DNA from: Chloroflexus aurantiacus J-10-fl
Lineage (GTDB): Bacteria; Chloroflexota; Chloroflexia; Chloroflexales; Chloroflexaceae
Length of the DNA stretch: 64,000 nt
NCBI RefSeq assembly: GCF_000018865.1
Contig: NC_010175.1
Span: forward strand, 1,922,001 to 1,986,000
Direction of reading: 5' to 3'
In this document: positions 44,770 to 53,310 of the stretch, piece after piece
Numbering within the stretch: position 1 is the stretch's first letter
Layout of the letters: every line of letters begins with the position of its first letter
Notes under the pieces: generated by a model
Databases searched by the model: none
Seen by the model: only the letters and a program-made list of their open reading frames with translations
What the model was told of the DNA's origin: nothing
Made by a program: the position numbers and the translations under genes

Positions 44770-45059
44770 ATATCCACACCACTATAAACAGGTAACTCCC
44801 TTAACATCAAAATAATAAAGCGCAAGAAGAAATTCGTCATGATCGTAGGCTTGTGGAAAGTGTGGACAGCAGTCTTTCCAGCTTATTCTAATGCCTCAAA
44901 CCGCATGTGGACGACTTGTGAACGTCTATCCACAAAAGGAGTGATCAAAACAATGTACGAAGTGTCTTACGCAAATCCTCCACGAGCTATCAACGACTTG
45001 TTCCGCAGGTTATCCACAAACAGTCCAAGTTTTCCACATAATATCGCAAGTTATCCACA
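44770..45059. other. Candidate replication origin with clustered DnaA boxes
   Basis: TTATCCACA at 45010-45018 and 45051-45059 are perfect; TTTTCCACA at 45030-45038, CTATCCACA at 44926-44934 and ATATCCACA at 44770-44778 have one mismatch. All point the same way. Three lie 20-21 bp apart. An AT-rich stretch (44801-44820) adjoins. There is no gene in 44765-45120. parA, parB and a parS site lie 2.3 kb to the right. dnaA itself is not in the window. Confidence 0.6.
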
Positions 45060-45072
45060 AGCCGGTCAAAAT

Positions 45073-45101
45073 AACAGAGGGCGGTTTAACCGCCCTCTGT
45101 T
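45073..45101 (-). terminator. Terminator of the DUF151 gene
   Basis: A 12-bp perfect stem AACAGAGGGCGG with its complement and a 5-nt loop. On the minus strand it is followed by TTATTTTGAC. It lies 20 bp past the stop of the DUF151 gene. Confidence 0.8.
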
Positions 45102-45120
45102 AAACACCATCTAACAGACT

Positions 45121-45699
45121 TCAAGACTTCTCACCAGGCCGGTCACGGTCATTGAGATCAAGAGTATTAATGAAATTGCGGAAGATGGAGAGGGAGTCTT
45201 CATTCAGCTCAGGTTCAGGCTCAGAGGACGCCTCTGACGCAGGCTCCTCGTTGCGTGATACCGGTGTAGGAGGAACAGCATCATCTGACTGCTCTTCCTC
45301 ATCAAAGAGGACCCCTGCCTGATCCAGCACATGAGCAGCAACAAAGATAGGGGCCTGTACTCGCTCAGCAAGTGCAATAGCATCACTGGGTCGCGCATCA
45401 AGCTCAACCGTCCGCCCGGCCTGATCGATCAGGATACGTGCAAAGAACGTATTATCGCGAATATCGCTGATATAGATTTGACGGACAAGTCCGTCTAACT
45501 CGCTGATGGCAGCCTTGAGCAGGTCGTGGGTCATCGGTCGTTGCGGTTCGTGACCCTGAATGGCCATCGCGATGGCATCGGCTTCAAACTGGCCGATCCA
45601 GATGGGCAGGTAGCGATTCCCTTCGGTTTCGCGGAGAACGACGACCCGGCTCTGCGTCAACAGGCTGACACGGATACTATCGACAACGACTCGTATCAT
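45121..45699 (-). CDS. DUF151 bifunctional nuclease family protein
   Basis: A 192-residue protein. Residues 1-125 are the DUF151 domain (RVVVLRETEGNRYLPIWIGQFEADAIAMA, RPMTHDLLKAAI, ELDARPSDAIALAERVQAPIFVA), related to plant bifunctional nucleases; bacterial roles are unclear. The last 65 residues are an acidic, Ser/Glu/Pro-rich tail (EEPASEASSEPEPELNEDS) that is probably disordered. ATG 45699 has AAAGG 7 bases upstream. The divergent peptidase gene starts 165 bp away. Confidence 0.87.
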   Translation of the reverse strand: MIRVVVDSIRVSLLTQSRVVVLRETEGNRYLPIWIGQFEADAIAMAIQGHEPQRPMTHDLLKAAISELDGLVRQIYISDIRDNTFFARILIDQAGRTVELDARPSDAIALAERVQAPIFVAAHVLDQAGVLFDEEEQSDDAVPPTPVSRNEEPASEASSEPEPELNEDSLSIFRNFINTLDLNDRDRPGEKS

Positions 45700-45809
45700 T
45701 AGCCGGCCTTTCATGGAACGCCCATCACCGGAAGCCAAAGCGACGCCGGACTGGGCAGCGGAAAATTCTACGCTTATATCTTATCATGCGATGAAAGATG
45801 CCGTCAAGA

Positions 45810-45838
45810 TTGACAAAGCAGTCTACTACGTGTATGCT
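45810..45838 (+). promoter_or_regulatory. Promoter of the M23 peptidase gene
   Basis: TTGACA (45810-45815), 17 bp, TATGCT (45833-45838). It shows that the start codon is the ATG at 45864 and not the in-frame ATG at 45798, which lies upstream of the promoter. Confidence 0.75.
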
Positions 45839-45863
45839 CTACAGAGAAGGTGAGAGTAGAAGC

Positions 45864-47267
45864 ATGCACGTAGTATTTCATCATCCTCCATGGTTAGAGC
45901 GATGGTTGCGCAGCAAGCGGCGGCTGGCTGCGGCGCGGCGGACTGTTCGCCATGTACGCGATGGCTACTGGGTTGCTACGCAACCCTCTGTCGAAGGTTC
46001 GATCCGGTCACGAGCGTTACGCTGGCAGCTCCGCCTTTCCCGGCAGTTAGCTCATATCTTGCTGATAGTTGGGGTACTTGGCGTTTTGATCGTTGATCGA
46101 ACACTTCCTCTTCAATCGCTGACAAATCCCCGTGAGGTGTCTGACGCGATAGTGACGCAATTGTCTTCAGTAGTGCCGGCAGAGCAGATAGTACGAATTG
46201 CGCCGGCGGTACGTCATACCCCCTCAAAGACAGTCGAGCCAGAACCAATTGCGCCGGCGCTACGGGCGCCTCAGCCGGTATTGACCGCTTTTCAAACAAC
46301 CCACATGCTGGCTGAGAACGAAACGCTGGCAGAGGTAGCCGAGCGCTATCAGATTCCTCTCAGCACGTTAGTGTGGACAAACCAACTGGATCGTGGCGAT
46401 GCGTTGCGGGTTGGACAACCGTTGCGCATACCACACCTGGCTGGGTTAACACATACGGTCGTTGAAGGAGAGACCCTTGCGGGACTGGCCGAGCGCTACG
46501 GTGTGGCACCGGAAGCTATAGCCACTTTTGCACCGAATCGGTTGCCTGGCGGTCAATTGGTAATAGGCCGCGAAATATTTATTCCAGGTGGTCGATTGCC
46601 GTGGTCAAATGAACAGGAGGCTGCGTTTGCCCAGCGTCGTGCCGAGCCGGTTGGTATTGTACTGGTGGATGAAACAAATGTTCGATCCGGCCCAAGCACT
46701 GATCATCCACGGCAGGCGCAGTTGGCAGCCGGTCGGCAGGTGGCTTTGCGGGGGCGGTACAATGATTGGGTAAAGATTGAAATCGGCGATATTACCGGCT
46801 GGATTCGGAGTGATTTGTTAGAGGTTGATCCGGCGCAAGTCGCAGCCCTTCCGGAAGTCCGCGATTTTCCGCCGCCTCCACCGCGCTGGGTCTGGCCTGC
46901 ACGAGGGGTGTTGACCTCTGGTTTCGGGCCACGTTGGGGTGGATTTCATAACGGGATAGATATTGCCAATCGTGCCTGGACACCAATCGTTGCAGCGAGT
47001 AGTGGACGGGTACGTGAGGCAGGATGGTGTAGTGGTTATGGGTATTGCGTCAAGATTCGGCATCCTGGCGGTATCGAAACGATCTACGGTCATCTCATTG
47101 CCCAGCCAGTTGTGCGGGTCGGACAGGAAGTGAGTGCCGGACAACTAATTGGCTATATGGGAAGTACCTATGATCGCGCTGGAGGCGGCTATTCAACCGG
47201 CGTTCATCTACACTTCACCATTCTCGTCAATGGGCGTGCCGTCAATCCATTGCGTTATCTTCCTTGA
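45864..47267 (+). CDS. LysM, SH3 and M23 peptidoglycan endopeptidase
   Basis: A 467-residue envelope protein. A basic N-terminus precedes one membrane span ([15 protein letters not shown], about residue 65-85). Two LysM domains follow (about 150-200 [19 protein letters not shown]; about 205-250 [18 protein letters not shown]), then an SH3b domain (about 270-325, [11 protein letters not shown]) and an M23 metallopeptidase (about 340-467). Zinc ligands are visible: FHNGIDIA (His, Asp) and HLHFTI (His). It is expected to cut peptide crosslinks in the cell wall during growth or division. It ends 57 bases before parA and may be read through. Confidence 0.92.
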   Translation: MHVVFHHPPWLERWLRSKRRLAAARRTVRHVRDGYWVATQPSVEGSIRSRALRWQLRLSRQLAHILLIVGVLGVLIVDRTLPLQSLTNPREVSDAIVTQLSSVVPAEQIVRIAPAVRHTPSKTVEPEPIAPALRAPQPVLTAFQTTHMLAENETLAEVAERYQIPLSTLVWTNQLDRGDALRVGQPLRIPHLAGLTHTVVEGETLAGLAERYGVAPEAIATFAPNRLPGGQLVIGREIFIPGGRLPWSNEQEAAFAQRRAEPVGIVLVDETNVRSGPSTDHPRQAQLAAGRQVALRGRYNDWVKIEIGDITGWIRSDLLEVDPAQVAALPEVRDFPPPPPRWVWPARGVLTSGFGPRWGGFHNGIDIANRAWTPIVAASSGRVREAGWCSGYGYCVKIRHPGGIETIYGHLIAQPVVRVGQEVSAGQLIGYMGSTYDRAGGGYSTGVHLHFTILVNGRAVNPLRYLP

Positions 47268-47323
47268 TGTTGTTTTGTGCCTGCCTGTGGTACAATAGCG
47301 CTCAGAGTGGCTGCTTGAGGCAG

Positions 47324-48130
47324 GTGTTTCACGTGAAACAACATCTAACCCATTCACAACCACATATCATCGCGATTGCCAACCAGAAAGGTGGGGTTGG
47401 CAAAACGACGACCGCCGTTAACCTCGCCGGCGAACTTGCCCGGCGAGGCTTACGTGTTCTCCTCGTTGATATCGATCCTCAGGGGAATGCCACTACCAGC
47501 CTTGGGATTGCGAAGACCTCACTGACAGTAACGACCTACGATCTCTTGCTCGGTGGTGCACCACCAGAAACAATTCCTCGTTCAAGTGGCCGGGAAAGAC
47601 TGGACATCATTCCTGCCGATCAAGAACTGGCAGGCGCTGCCATTGAGCTGGTAAACGTAGAACGGCGCGAGTGGCGACTTCGTGATGGCCTGGTGCCACT
47701 TTTGCAGCGCTACGACTGGATCGTTATCGACTGTCCACCATCACTTGGGTTACTCACTGTGAACGCGCTCTGCGCTGCCAGTGCCGTTCTGATCCCGCTC
47801 CAGTGTGAATATCTGGCCCTGGAAGGATTGGCACAGCTTAAGATGACCCTGGAACGAGTTCGGGAGAGTCTGAACCCTACCCTGCGCATCCTTGGTGTAG
47901 TAATGACGATGTACGATGGTCGTACCAATCTGGCGCAACAAGTGGTAGATGAGGTGCAACGCTACTTTCCCCGCCTCATCTGTCGTACCCTGATCCCGCG
48001 CAGTGTACGGCTTAGTGAAGCTCCCAGTCATGGACGTATCGCCTACGAATATGATCCGCATGGTCGTGGTGCACAAGCCTATTCCCTGTTAACCGAAGAA
48101 TTGATCGGACGGGAGGAACGAGTCGTATGA
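47324..48130 (+). CDS. parA: Chromosome-partitioning ATPase ParA (Soj)
   Basis: ParA moves ParB-bound origin regions. The protein has about 268 residues. It has the deviant Walker [15 protein letters not shown] ([13 protein letters not shown]), the Walker A' [13 protein letters not shown], and the Walker [18 protein letters not shown]. The start is uncertain: GTG 47324 and GTG 47333 both lie within the parS palindrome, and a -10-like TACAAT is at 47291. Its last codons overlap parB (ATGA). parS at the start codon suggests ParB controls this operon. Confidence 0.95.
   Translation: MFHVKQHLTHSQPHIIAIANQKGGVGKTTTAVNLAGELARRGLRVLLVDIDPQGNATTSLGIAKTSLTVTTYDLLLGGAPPETIPRSSGRERLDIIPADQELAGAAIELVNVERREWRLRDGLVPLLQRYDWIVIDCPPSLGLLTVNALCAASAVLIPLQCEYLALEGLAQLKMTLERVRESLNPTLRILGVVMTMYDGRTNLAQQVVDEVQRYFPRLICRTLIPRSVRLSEAPSHGRIAYEYDPHGRGAQAYSLLTEELIGREERVV
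47325..47340. promoter_or_regulatory. parS centromere site
   Basis: TGTTTCACGTGAAACA is a perfect 16-bp match to the widely conserved bacterial parS sequence. It spans the translation start of parA. It is the only copy I found in the window. Confidence 0.95.
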
Positions 48131-49233
48131 GCCGGAAGCGTGGACTGGGAAGTGGACTCGATGCTCTCATTCCTGCCGCATCACTTGATCAGACACCGGT
48201 GCGGGAATTGCCGGTCTCGGCAATCAAGGCTAACCGTGCCCAACCCCGTACTGCCTTTGATGAGACCACGCTCGCTGAACTGGTGGCTTCAATTCAGACC
48301 CATGGCGTGCTCCAGCCGATCATCGTGAGTGAAGACCAGCAGGGGGGCTATGAACTGATCGCCGGCGAGCGCAGGCTACGCGCTGCCCGTATGGCCGGTC
48401 TTGCTACCATTCCGGCAATCATAAAAAATGCGACACCGCAACAATTTCTCGAATTGGCGCTAGTTGAAAATGTCCAACGGGCTGACCTTAACCCCCTGGA
48501 AGAGGCTCAGGCCTACGAAACCTTGCGGCGTGAGTTTGGCTTGAGCGATGAAGAAATTGCCCGGCGTGTCGGCAAGAGTCGCGTGGCAATTGTCAATAGT
48601 CGTCGCCTGTTGCGCCTCTCTCCCGTGGCTCGTCAGGCTCTCCTCGATGGCACAATTAGTGCCGGACATGGGCGGGCACTGTTGCGGATCGAGGACGCAA
48701 CGGATCAGCAGGCTGCGCTTGCATTAATCAAAGAGCGTGCTCTCTCTGTTCGTGAGATCGAGCATCTTTGTGAGATCGCGGCTCAACCCGGCCTGGCAGC
48801 ATCTACCCGTCATGCACTTTGCGCTGGTCAGCTTGAGCCGGCGCAGGCTCTCGCCCTGCTTCAGATCGGTGATGCCCAGCTTCAAAACGCCGCCTGTGAA
48901 GCGATTGTCACCCATCACCTTGGCTTGACTGAGACTGATCGGCTCTGCAAAGCGCTCACCGGTGGCGTTGATCTGGAAACGGCTCTGGCGCAGGTGGTAG
49001 AACCACTTGGCGGGAAGATGCCTTCTCCAGGCAGGACGATTTCATCACCAGAACGCCAACGCCTACCCGCTACTCGTTCACCAGAGGATCAGATGGCGCA
49101 ACAGATGTTTGAAGAGTTGCTGCAAACGCCAGTTCAGATCGCCCGTAGCGGGCGCACGATTAAAGTAACAATTACCCTGTACGATGACGAACAGTTACAG
49201 GGTTTGTATGATCGTCTGTCTGGGAATAGTTAG
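48127..49233 (+). CDS. parB: Chromosome-partitioning protein ParB (Spo0J) with duplicated segment
   Basis: ParB binds parS and, with CTP, slides as a clamp. The 368-residue protein has the N-terminal ParA-contact stretch ([12 protein letters not shown]), CTP motifs GERRLRAA (80-87) and [14 protein letters not shown] (114-127), the helix-turn-helix (about 140-165, [19 protein letters not shown]) and a C-terminal dimer domain ([21 protein letters not shown]). Residues 169-215 and 228-274 align without gaps, 18 of 47 identical by eye count. This extra copy is not part of typical ParB and makes the protein about 70 residues longer. Translationally coupled to parA. Confidence 0.95.
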   Translation: MSRKRGLGSGLDALIPAASLDQTPVRELPVSAIKANRAQPRTAFDETTLAELVASIQTHGVLQPIIVSEDQQGGYELIAGERRLRAARMAGLATIPAIIKNATPQQFLELALVENVQRADLNPLEEAQAYETLRREFGLSDEEIARRVGKSRVAIVNSRRLLRLSPVARQALLDGTISAGHGRALLRIEDATDQQAALALIKERALSVREIEHLCEIAAQPGLAASTRHALCAGQLEPAQALALLQIGDAQLQNAACEAIVTHHLGLTETDRLCKALTGGVDLETALAQVVEPLGGKMPSPGRTISSPERQRLPATRSPEDQMAQQMFEELLQTPVQIARSGRTIKVTITLYDDEQLQGLYDRLSGNS

Positions 49234-49243
49234 TGGTAATCGT

Positions 49244-50155
49244 ATGACAATGATTGTTGCTTTTGGAAATCCGGTATACGACGAGATTATTACACCGGTG
49301 GTGTCTACCGGCGGACGTGTTCTCTCTGGTTGTTCGACGAATGCCTGTCTGGCGCTCAGTCGCCTGGGTCGAACGACCGCGCTGGTTGGCCGGGTTGGAC
49401 CTGATTATGCTGATCGGTTTCAGTCTGATCTGTTGCGCTACGGTATCACACCGTTTGTCTCATTATCGGCCCAGACTGGTGGCTTTAAGCTGGTCTATGA
49501 TACGCGCGGAGATCGGACGCTTGATGTGCTCGGTGTTGCCGAGCCAATCCAGACCGTGCCTGACATCGTTACCAGTGCGTCAGCCGTGATTGTTGGCCCG
49601 ATCTTGCAAGAGACGCCCCTTGACCTGATCCGATCTATTCGAGATCGAACTGATGCCCCGATCTTTCTTGATCCACAGGGCCTCCTCCGGCGATTTGGTG
49701 TCGATGGGCGGATCGAACACTTCTTGCCAGACGATTTTGCTGCCATTGCGCCGCTCTGTCACGTGATTAAGGCAAACGAGGTAGAAACAAAAGTGATTAC
49801 CGGGATCGATCCGCGGGTCGATCCGGCAGCGGCAGCGCGTCGCCTACGCGAAACTGGTTGCGCGATTGCTATTGTGACAATCGCTGAGGCAGGTTCCCAT
49901 ATCGATGATGGTGAACGTTCCATTCCTGTCCCGGCTTATGCGACCGATGCCCGCGATCCGACCGGTGCTGGAGATACCTACATGGCCGGTTTTATTCACT
50001 CCTATCTCTCTGCACCACACGATCTCTTCCGGGCCGGTTGTACCGGTGCTGCGACGGCGTCAATCTGGATTGAATATACCGGACCTGATGCACCGATCTC
50101 CTTAGGAGAAGTAGAACGTCGGACAATGTCTTTGTTGTTACAGTCCAAGTTGTAA
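49244..50155 (+). CDS. PfkB-family carbohydrate kinase
   Basis: A 303-residue ribokinase-fold protein: GNPVYDEIITPV at the start, SGCSTNACLALSRLGRTTALVGRVGPD as the glycine-rich substrate motif, and ARDPTGAGDTYMAGFIHSYLS as PfkB signature 2 with the catalytic Asp in GAGDTY. The sugar or nucleoside substrate cannot be read from sequence. ATG 49244 lies 10 bases after parB, so it is probably in the parAB operon. Confidence 0.9.
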   Translation: MTMIVAFGNPVYDEIITPVVSTGGRVLSGCSTNACLALSRLGRTTALVGRVGPDYADRFQSDLLRYGITPFVSLSAQTGGFKLVYDTRGDRTLDVLGVAEPIQTVPDIVTSASAVIVGPILQETPLDLIRSIRDRTDAPIFLDPQGLLRRFGVDGRIEHFLPDDFAAIAPLCHVIKANEVETKVITGIDPRVDPAAAARRLRETGCAIAIVTIAEAGSHIDDGERSIPVPAYATDARDPTGAGDTYMAGFIHSYLSAPHDLFRAGCTGAATASIWIEYTGPDAPISLGEVERRTMSLLLQSKL

Positions 50156-50195
50156 GGTGTAGTTCAGAGAGATCGTCAGTAAAGGAAGAGTGCCA

Positions 50196-50834
50196 ATGAT
50201 GCCATTTCTTGCTCGTTTTCGTCAGTTTTATGAACAGGCCTCGCTTCCGCTTGGTCATTTTTGCTCCCGTTTGGGGATTCACCCAAATATACTAACCTAT
50301 CTGAGTCTGCTGTTCAGTGTGCTGGCCGGTTATCTGCTCTCGCAACGTGAGTTTTGGTGGGGCATTGTCGTTATCTTGCTCATGGGATTTGCTGACGTGC
50401 TGGATGGTGCAACTGCTCGCGCAAGTGGGATGGCCAGCGAGTATGGAACAGTGCTCGATCATGTGACCGACCGCTACGCGGAGGCCTTTGTCATGGGAGG
50501 GCTGATGCTATCGGGAGTGGTCGCACCGGTTTGGACGCTGTTTGCGATCTTTGGAATGGTGATGGCTAGCTACGTCCGTGCTCGGGCAGAGGCGACCGGG
50601 AAGCTTGCTTCCTGCAACGTTGGATTTGCCGGACGACAGGAGAAGCTCGGTCTGCTGCTCATTGGTCTGATATTGATGCCGTTTTTTCCTGATCGACCGG
50701 TGCTGGAATGGGCGGTTATTGCGGTGGGTATTGCATCCCACATTACTGCCGTACAGCGCCTGTTATACACTCGTCAGATGCTGGTTGGTTCGGCTCGCGA
50801 TCCCAAACTGCGAAAGGAATCTGGGATTATCTAG
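50196..50834 (+). CDS. CDP-alcohol phosphatidyltransferase
   Basis: A 212-residue membrane enzyme of phospholipid synthesis. The catalytic signature D-x2-DG-x-x-AR-x8-G-x3-D-x3-D is complete in DVLDGATARASGMASEYGTV followed by LDHVTDR. About five or six membrane spans follow the family pattern. The alcohol acceptor (glycerol phosphate, inositol phosphate or other) is not determined. ATG 50196 has AAGGAA 8 bases upstream. It follows the PfkB gene by 40 bases in the same direction. Confidence 0.92.
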   Translation: MMPFLARFRQFYEQASLPLGHFCSRLGIHPNILTYLSLLFSVLAGYLLSQREFWWGIVVILLMGFADVLDGATARASGMASEYGTVLDHVTDRYAEAFVMGGLMLSGVVAPVWTLFAIFGMVMASYVRARAEATGKLASCNVGFAGRQEKLGLLLIGLILMPFFPDRPVLEWAVIAVGIASHITAVQRLLYTRQMLVGSARDPKLRKESGII

Positions 50835-50855
50835 TTGTAACATATAGAGGTTCCT

Positions 50856-51146
50856 ATGGCGCTCTCTGAAGCAGAAGTTCGTCACGTGGCCCGACTCGCC
50901 CGGATTGCGTTGTCGGATGAAGAAATTGCTCTGATGCAGGCGCAACTCTCAGCGATCCTTGATTATATCGCGATGTTGCAGGAAGTCGATGTCAGCAATG
51001 TGCCACCAACTGCGCAGGTCACCGGGTTAACGACGGTCTGGCGACCTGATGTGGTAGGCGAGATGTTGACCCAGGAACAGGCCCTGGCAAATGCCCCCGA
51101 TCAGCAAGATGGTATGTTTCGGGTACGGGCAGTGTTTGACGAGTGA
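50856..51146 (+). CDS. gatC: Asp/Glu-tRNA amidotransferase subunit C
   Basis: GatC holds GatA and GatB together in the complex that amidates misacylated Asp-tRNA(Asn) or Glu-tRNA(Gln). The 96-residue protein matches the family throughout: ALSEAEVRHVARLARIALSDEEI, LSAILDYIAMLQEVDVSNVPPTAQV, WRPDVVGEMLTQEQALANAPDQQDGMFRVRAV. gatA and gatB are not adjacent. With asnS present nearby, the complex probably serves Gln-tRNA(Gln) formation. Confidence 0.95.
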   Translation: MALSEAEVRHVARLARIALSDEEIALMQAQLSAILDYIAMLQEVDVSNVPPTAQVTGLTTVWRPDVVGEMLTQEQALANAPDQQDGMFRVRAVFDE

Positions 51147-51224
51147 ACAGGTGCAACTTTTGCCCATTGGTGAACGTCGTACCGGCAGTAATAGTGATGT
51201 TATCCATTACGAAAGGATACGACG

Positions 51225-51665
51225 ATGTACGGCAACTATGGTAATGGCCCACGACGCCCGTATGTTGTGATCGGCGGCTATCCGGTTAAGCCGGTATACC
51301 TGATCATTCTGGGCGTGATTGTTTTCGGGTTGCTGGTGTATTTTCTGATGCGGTTTTTTAACATCGGCCTGACGATGCATTTTGGCGCATTTGCCGGGCT
51401 GTTACTCCTGATCGCTAACCTTCGTGAATTGCTGGGATACGGGTATACTCAACGTGGAAGCACCGCGTTGCTCAATACCCTGATCGGTGGTGGTCTGCTC
51501 TTTGCCTGGCTGGCGCAGTTCTTCGTTCTCTTCTGGGTACCGGCACTTCTTGCCGTTGGTGCAGCGACGCCGCTGGCTTTCAATCGGGCTGGTGTCTATG
51601 CGGCATACCTGACCACTGCTCAACGTGCAGTCGAGCAGGTGCGGCGAACGGTGGTACGGCAGTAA
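51225..51665 (+). CDS. Hypothetical four-span membrane protein
   Basis: A 146-residue protein with a Tyr/Gly/Pro-rich N-terminus (MYGNYGNGPRRPY) and about four membrane spans (PVYLIILGVIVFGLLVYFL, HFGAFAGLLLLIANL, LLNTLIGGGLLFAWLAQFFV, LFWVPALLAVGAATPL). A basic C-terminal helix (TAQRAVEQVRRTVVRQ) follows. I do not recognise a family. GAAAGGATACGACG precedes the ATG. It ends at a strong terminator. Confidence 0.78.
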   Translation: MYGNYGNGPRRPYVVIGGYPVKPVYLIILGVIVFGLLVYFLMRFFNIGLTMHFGAFAGLLLLIANLRELLGYGYTQRGSTALLNTLIGGGLLFAWLAQFFVLFWVPALLAVGAATPLAFNRAGVYAAYLTTAQRAVEQVRRTVVRQ

Positions 51666-51707
51666 CATTTCCGGTTTGATCCCACGCTCTATCACAAGCT
51701 AAAACAG

Positions 51708-51746
51708 TCAGCGCGGAGGGGAACACTCCTTTCCCCTCCGCGCTGA
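51708..51746. terminator. Strong terminator between convergent genes
   Basis: A 15-bp perfect stem (51708-51722 with 51732-51746, 9-nt loop) is followed by TTATTGTGT on the plus strand. It lies between the membrane-protein gene and the end of asnS. Confidence 0.88.
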
Positions 51747-51796
51747 TTATTGTGTCTGGCTGCTTGATGGAAGTAGCTCTACCGGTCGTATCTCCT

Positions 51797-53119
51797 TTAT
51801 GGATAGATGCGATACAGTTGGCGTGGGAACGGTATTGTTTCCCGAATGTGGCGAGTGCCGGTAATCCAGGCTACGACGCGCTCAATGCCCATGCCAAAGC
51901 CACTGTGTGGCACTGTCCCATAGCGGCGGAGATCGAGATACCACTCGTAGTCTTCAATGCGCAGACCGTGTTCACGGATGCGTTGCTCGAGAAGGATCGG
52001 GTCGTGAATGCGCTGTGAACCACCGATAATCTCACCGTATCCCTCCGGAGCCAACAGATCGGCACACAACGCAACTTCTGGGCGTTCCGGGTCCGGTTGC
52101 ATGTAGAAGGCCTTAACCGCCGATGGGAAACGTTCAACGAAGACCGGGCGATCAAACTTCGAGGCAATCAAGGTTTCGTGAGGAGCACCGAAATCTTCGC
52201 CCCACGGCAATGGGTCGGCACCTTCCACTTCCCCCTGGTGCGCAGCGATCAACTCGATAGCCTCATCGTAGGTAATCCGCGGAAACGGCGGTCGTACCTG
52301 TTCGAGCAGGGTCGTGTCACGCTCCAGGGTCTGCAAATCGTCTCGTCGCCGCTCCAGCACACGGGCCACAATTGCGCTGACAAATTCCTCTTGAAGACGC
52401 ATGTTGTCTTCGTGATCGGCGAAGGCTACTTCCGGCTCGATCATCCAGAATTCGGTTAGATGCCGGCGAGTCTTGCTCTTCTCGGCGCGGAAGGTTGGGC
52501 CAAAGCAGTATACCTTCCCAAACGCCATCATACCGGCTTCAACGTAGAGTTGACCGGTCTGGGCCAGATACGCTTTGCCCAGATCGAAATAGTCGGTTGC
52601 AAACAGATTTGTGGTGCCTTCAGCCGCAGTCGCGGTTAGGATCGGGGTGTCGAAGCGCACAAACCCCTGCTCGTTCAACCACTCCTGGGCAGCGGCAATG
52701 ACCTCGGCCCGAATCCGTAGGATGGCGTGCTGCTTCGCCGAACGTACCCACAGGTGGCGGTGTGCCATCAGAAATTCAACCCCGTGCTCTTTGGGAGTGA
52801 TTGGATATTCGTGGCTAGGGCCAATGAGTTCAATTGACTCAACATCAAGTTCGTACCCACCCGGCGCTCGCTCGTCGGCTCGCACGCTGCCGGTGATACG
52901 ACAAGAACTCTCTTGGGTGAGTGATTGTGCGGTAGCAAAGGTCTCTTCACTGACGTTTTTCTTAAATGTGACACATTGAATTGTTCCACTACCGTCGCGC
53001 AAGAGAATAAAGATCAGTTTACCTTTCTCGGTCTTGTGGTAGACCCAGCCGGCCAGAGTAACGCGCTGACCAACGTAACGGGCAATGGTCGCAACGGTTG
53101 CAGTTGGCAACAGCGACAT
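51797..53119 (-). CDS. asnS: Asparaginyl-tRNA synthetase
   Basis: This class II synthetase charges tRNA-Asn. The 440-residue protein has the N-terminal OB anticodon-binding domain ([26 protein letters not shown]), motif 2 [25 protein letters not shown] and motif 3 [26 protein letters not shown] is the form seen in AsnRS rather than AspRS. FRAEKS supports this. A long monocistronic gene; the 331-bp repeat array begins 190 bp upstream of its start. Confidence 0.95.
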   Translation of the reverse strand: MSLLPTATVATIARYVGQRVTLAGWVYHKTEKGKLIFILLRDGSGTIQCVTFKKNVSEETFATAQSLTQESSCRITGSVRADERAPGGYELDVESIELIGPSHEYPITPKEHGVEFLMAHRHLWVRSAKQHAILRIRAEVIAAAQEWLNEQGFVRFDTPILTATAAEGTTNLFATDYFDLGKAYLAQTGQLYVEAGMMAFGKVYCFGPTFRAEKSKTRRHLTEFWMIEPEVAFADHEDNMRLQEEFVSAIVARVLERRRDDLQTLERDTTLLEQVRPPFPRITYDEAIELIAAHQGEVEGADPLPWGEDFGAPHETLIASKFDRPVFVERFPSAVKAFYMQPDPERPEVALCADLLAPEGYGEIIGGSQRIHDPILLEQRIREHGLRIEDYEWYLDLRRYGTVPHSGFGMGIERVVAWITGTRHIRETIPFPRQLYRIYP

Positions 53120-53310
53120 AGACGCTCCTTATCGCTATCTGTCTTGTCTTTCTACAGCGTCAGTATGCCACGATCTGGCATAGCTGGCAAATTGGTCGGC
53201 AGGTGTTCGCCCAGGCCACAATTGCCGGTGGCGAATGTGATTAGATTCCTTTGACCGATAATTTGCTGTATCAAATCCGGTCGGTAAAGTGTGGTTAGTG
53301 CTGATGGTAT

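Noticed and set aside
44765-45120. A purine riboswitch ahead of xpt
   Set aside because: No purine aptamer core is visible. The sequence is better explained by DnaA boxes and the terminator of the facing gene.
45798-45863. An upstream ATG for the M23 peptidase gene
   Set aside because: A good promoter (45810-45838) lies downstream of it, so the transcript would not include this codon.
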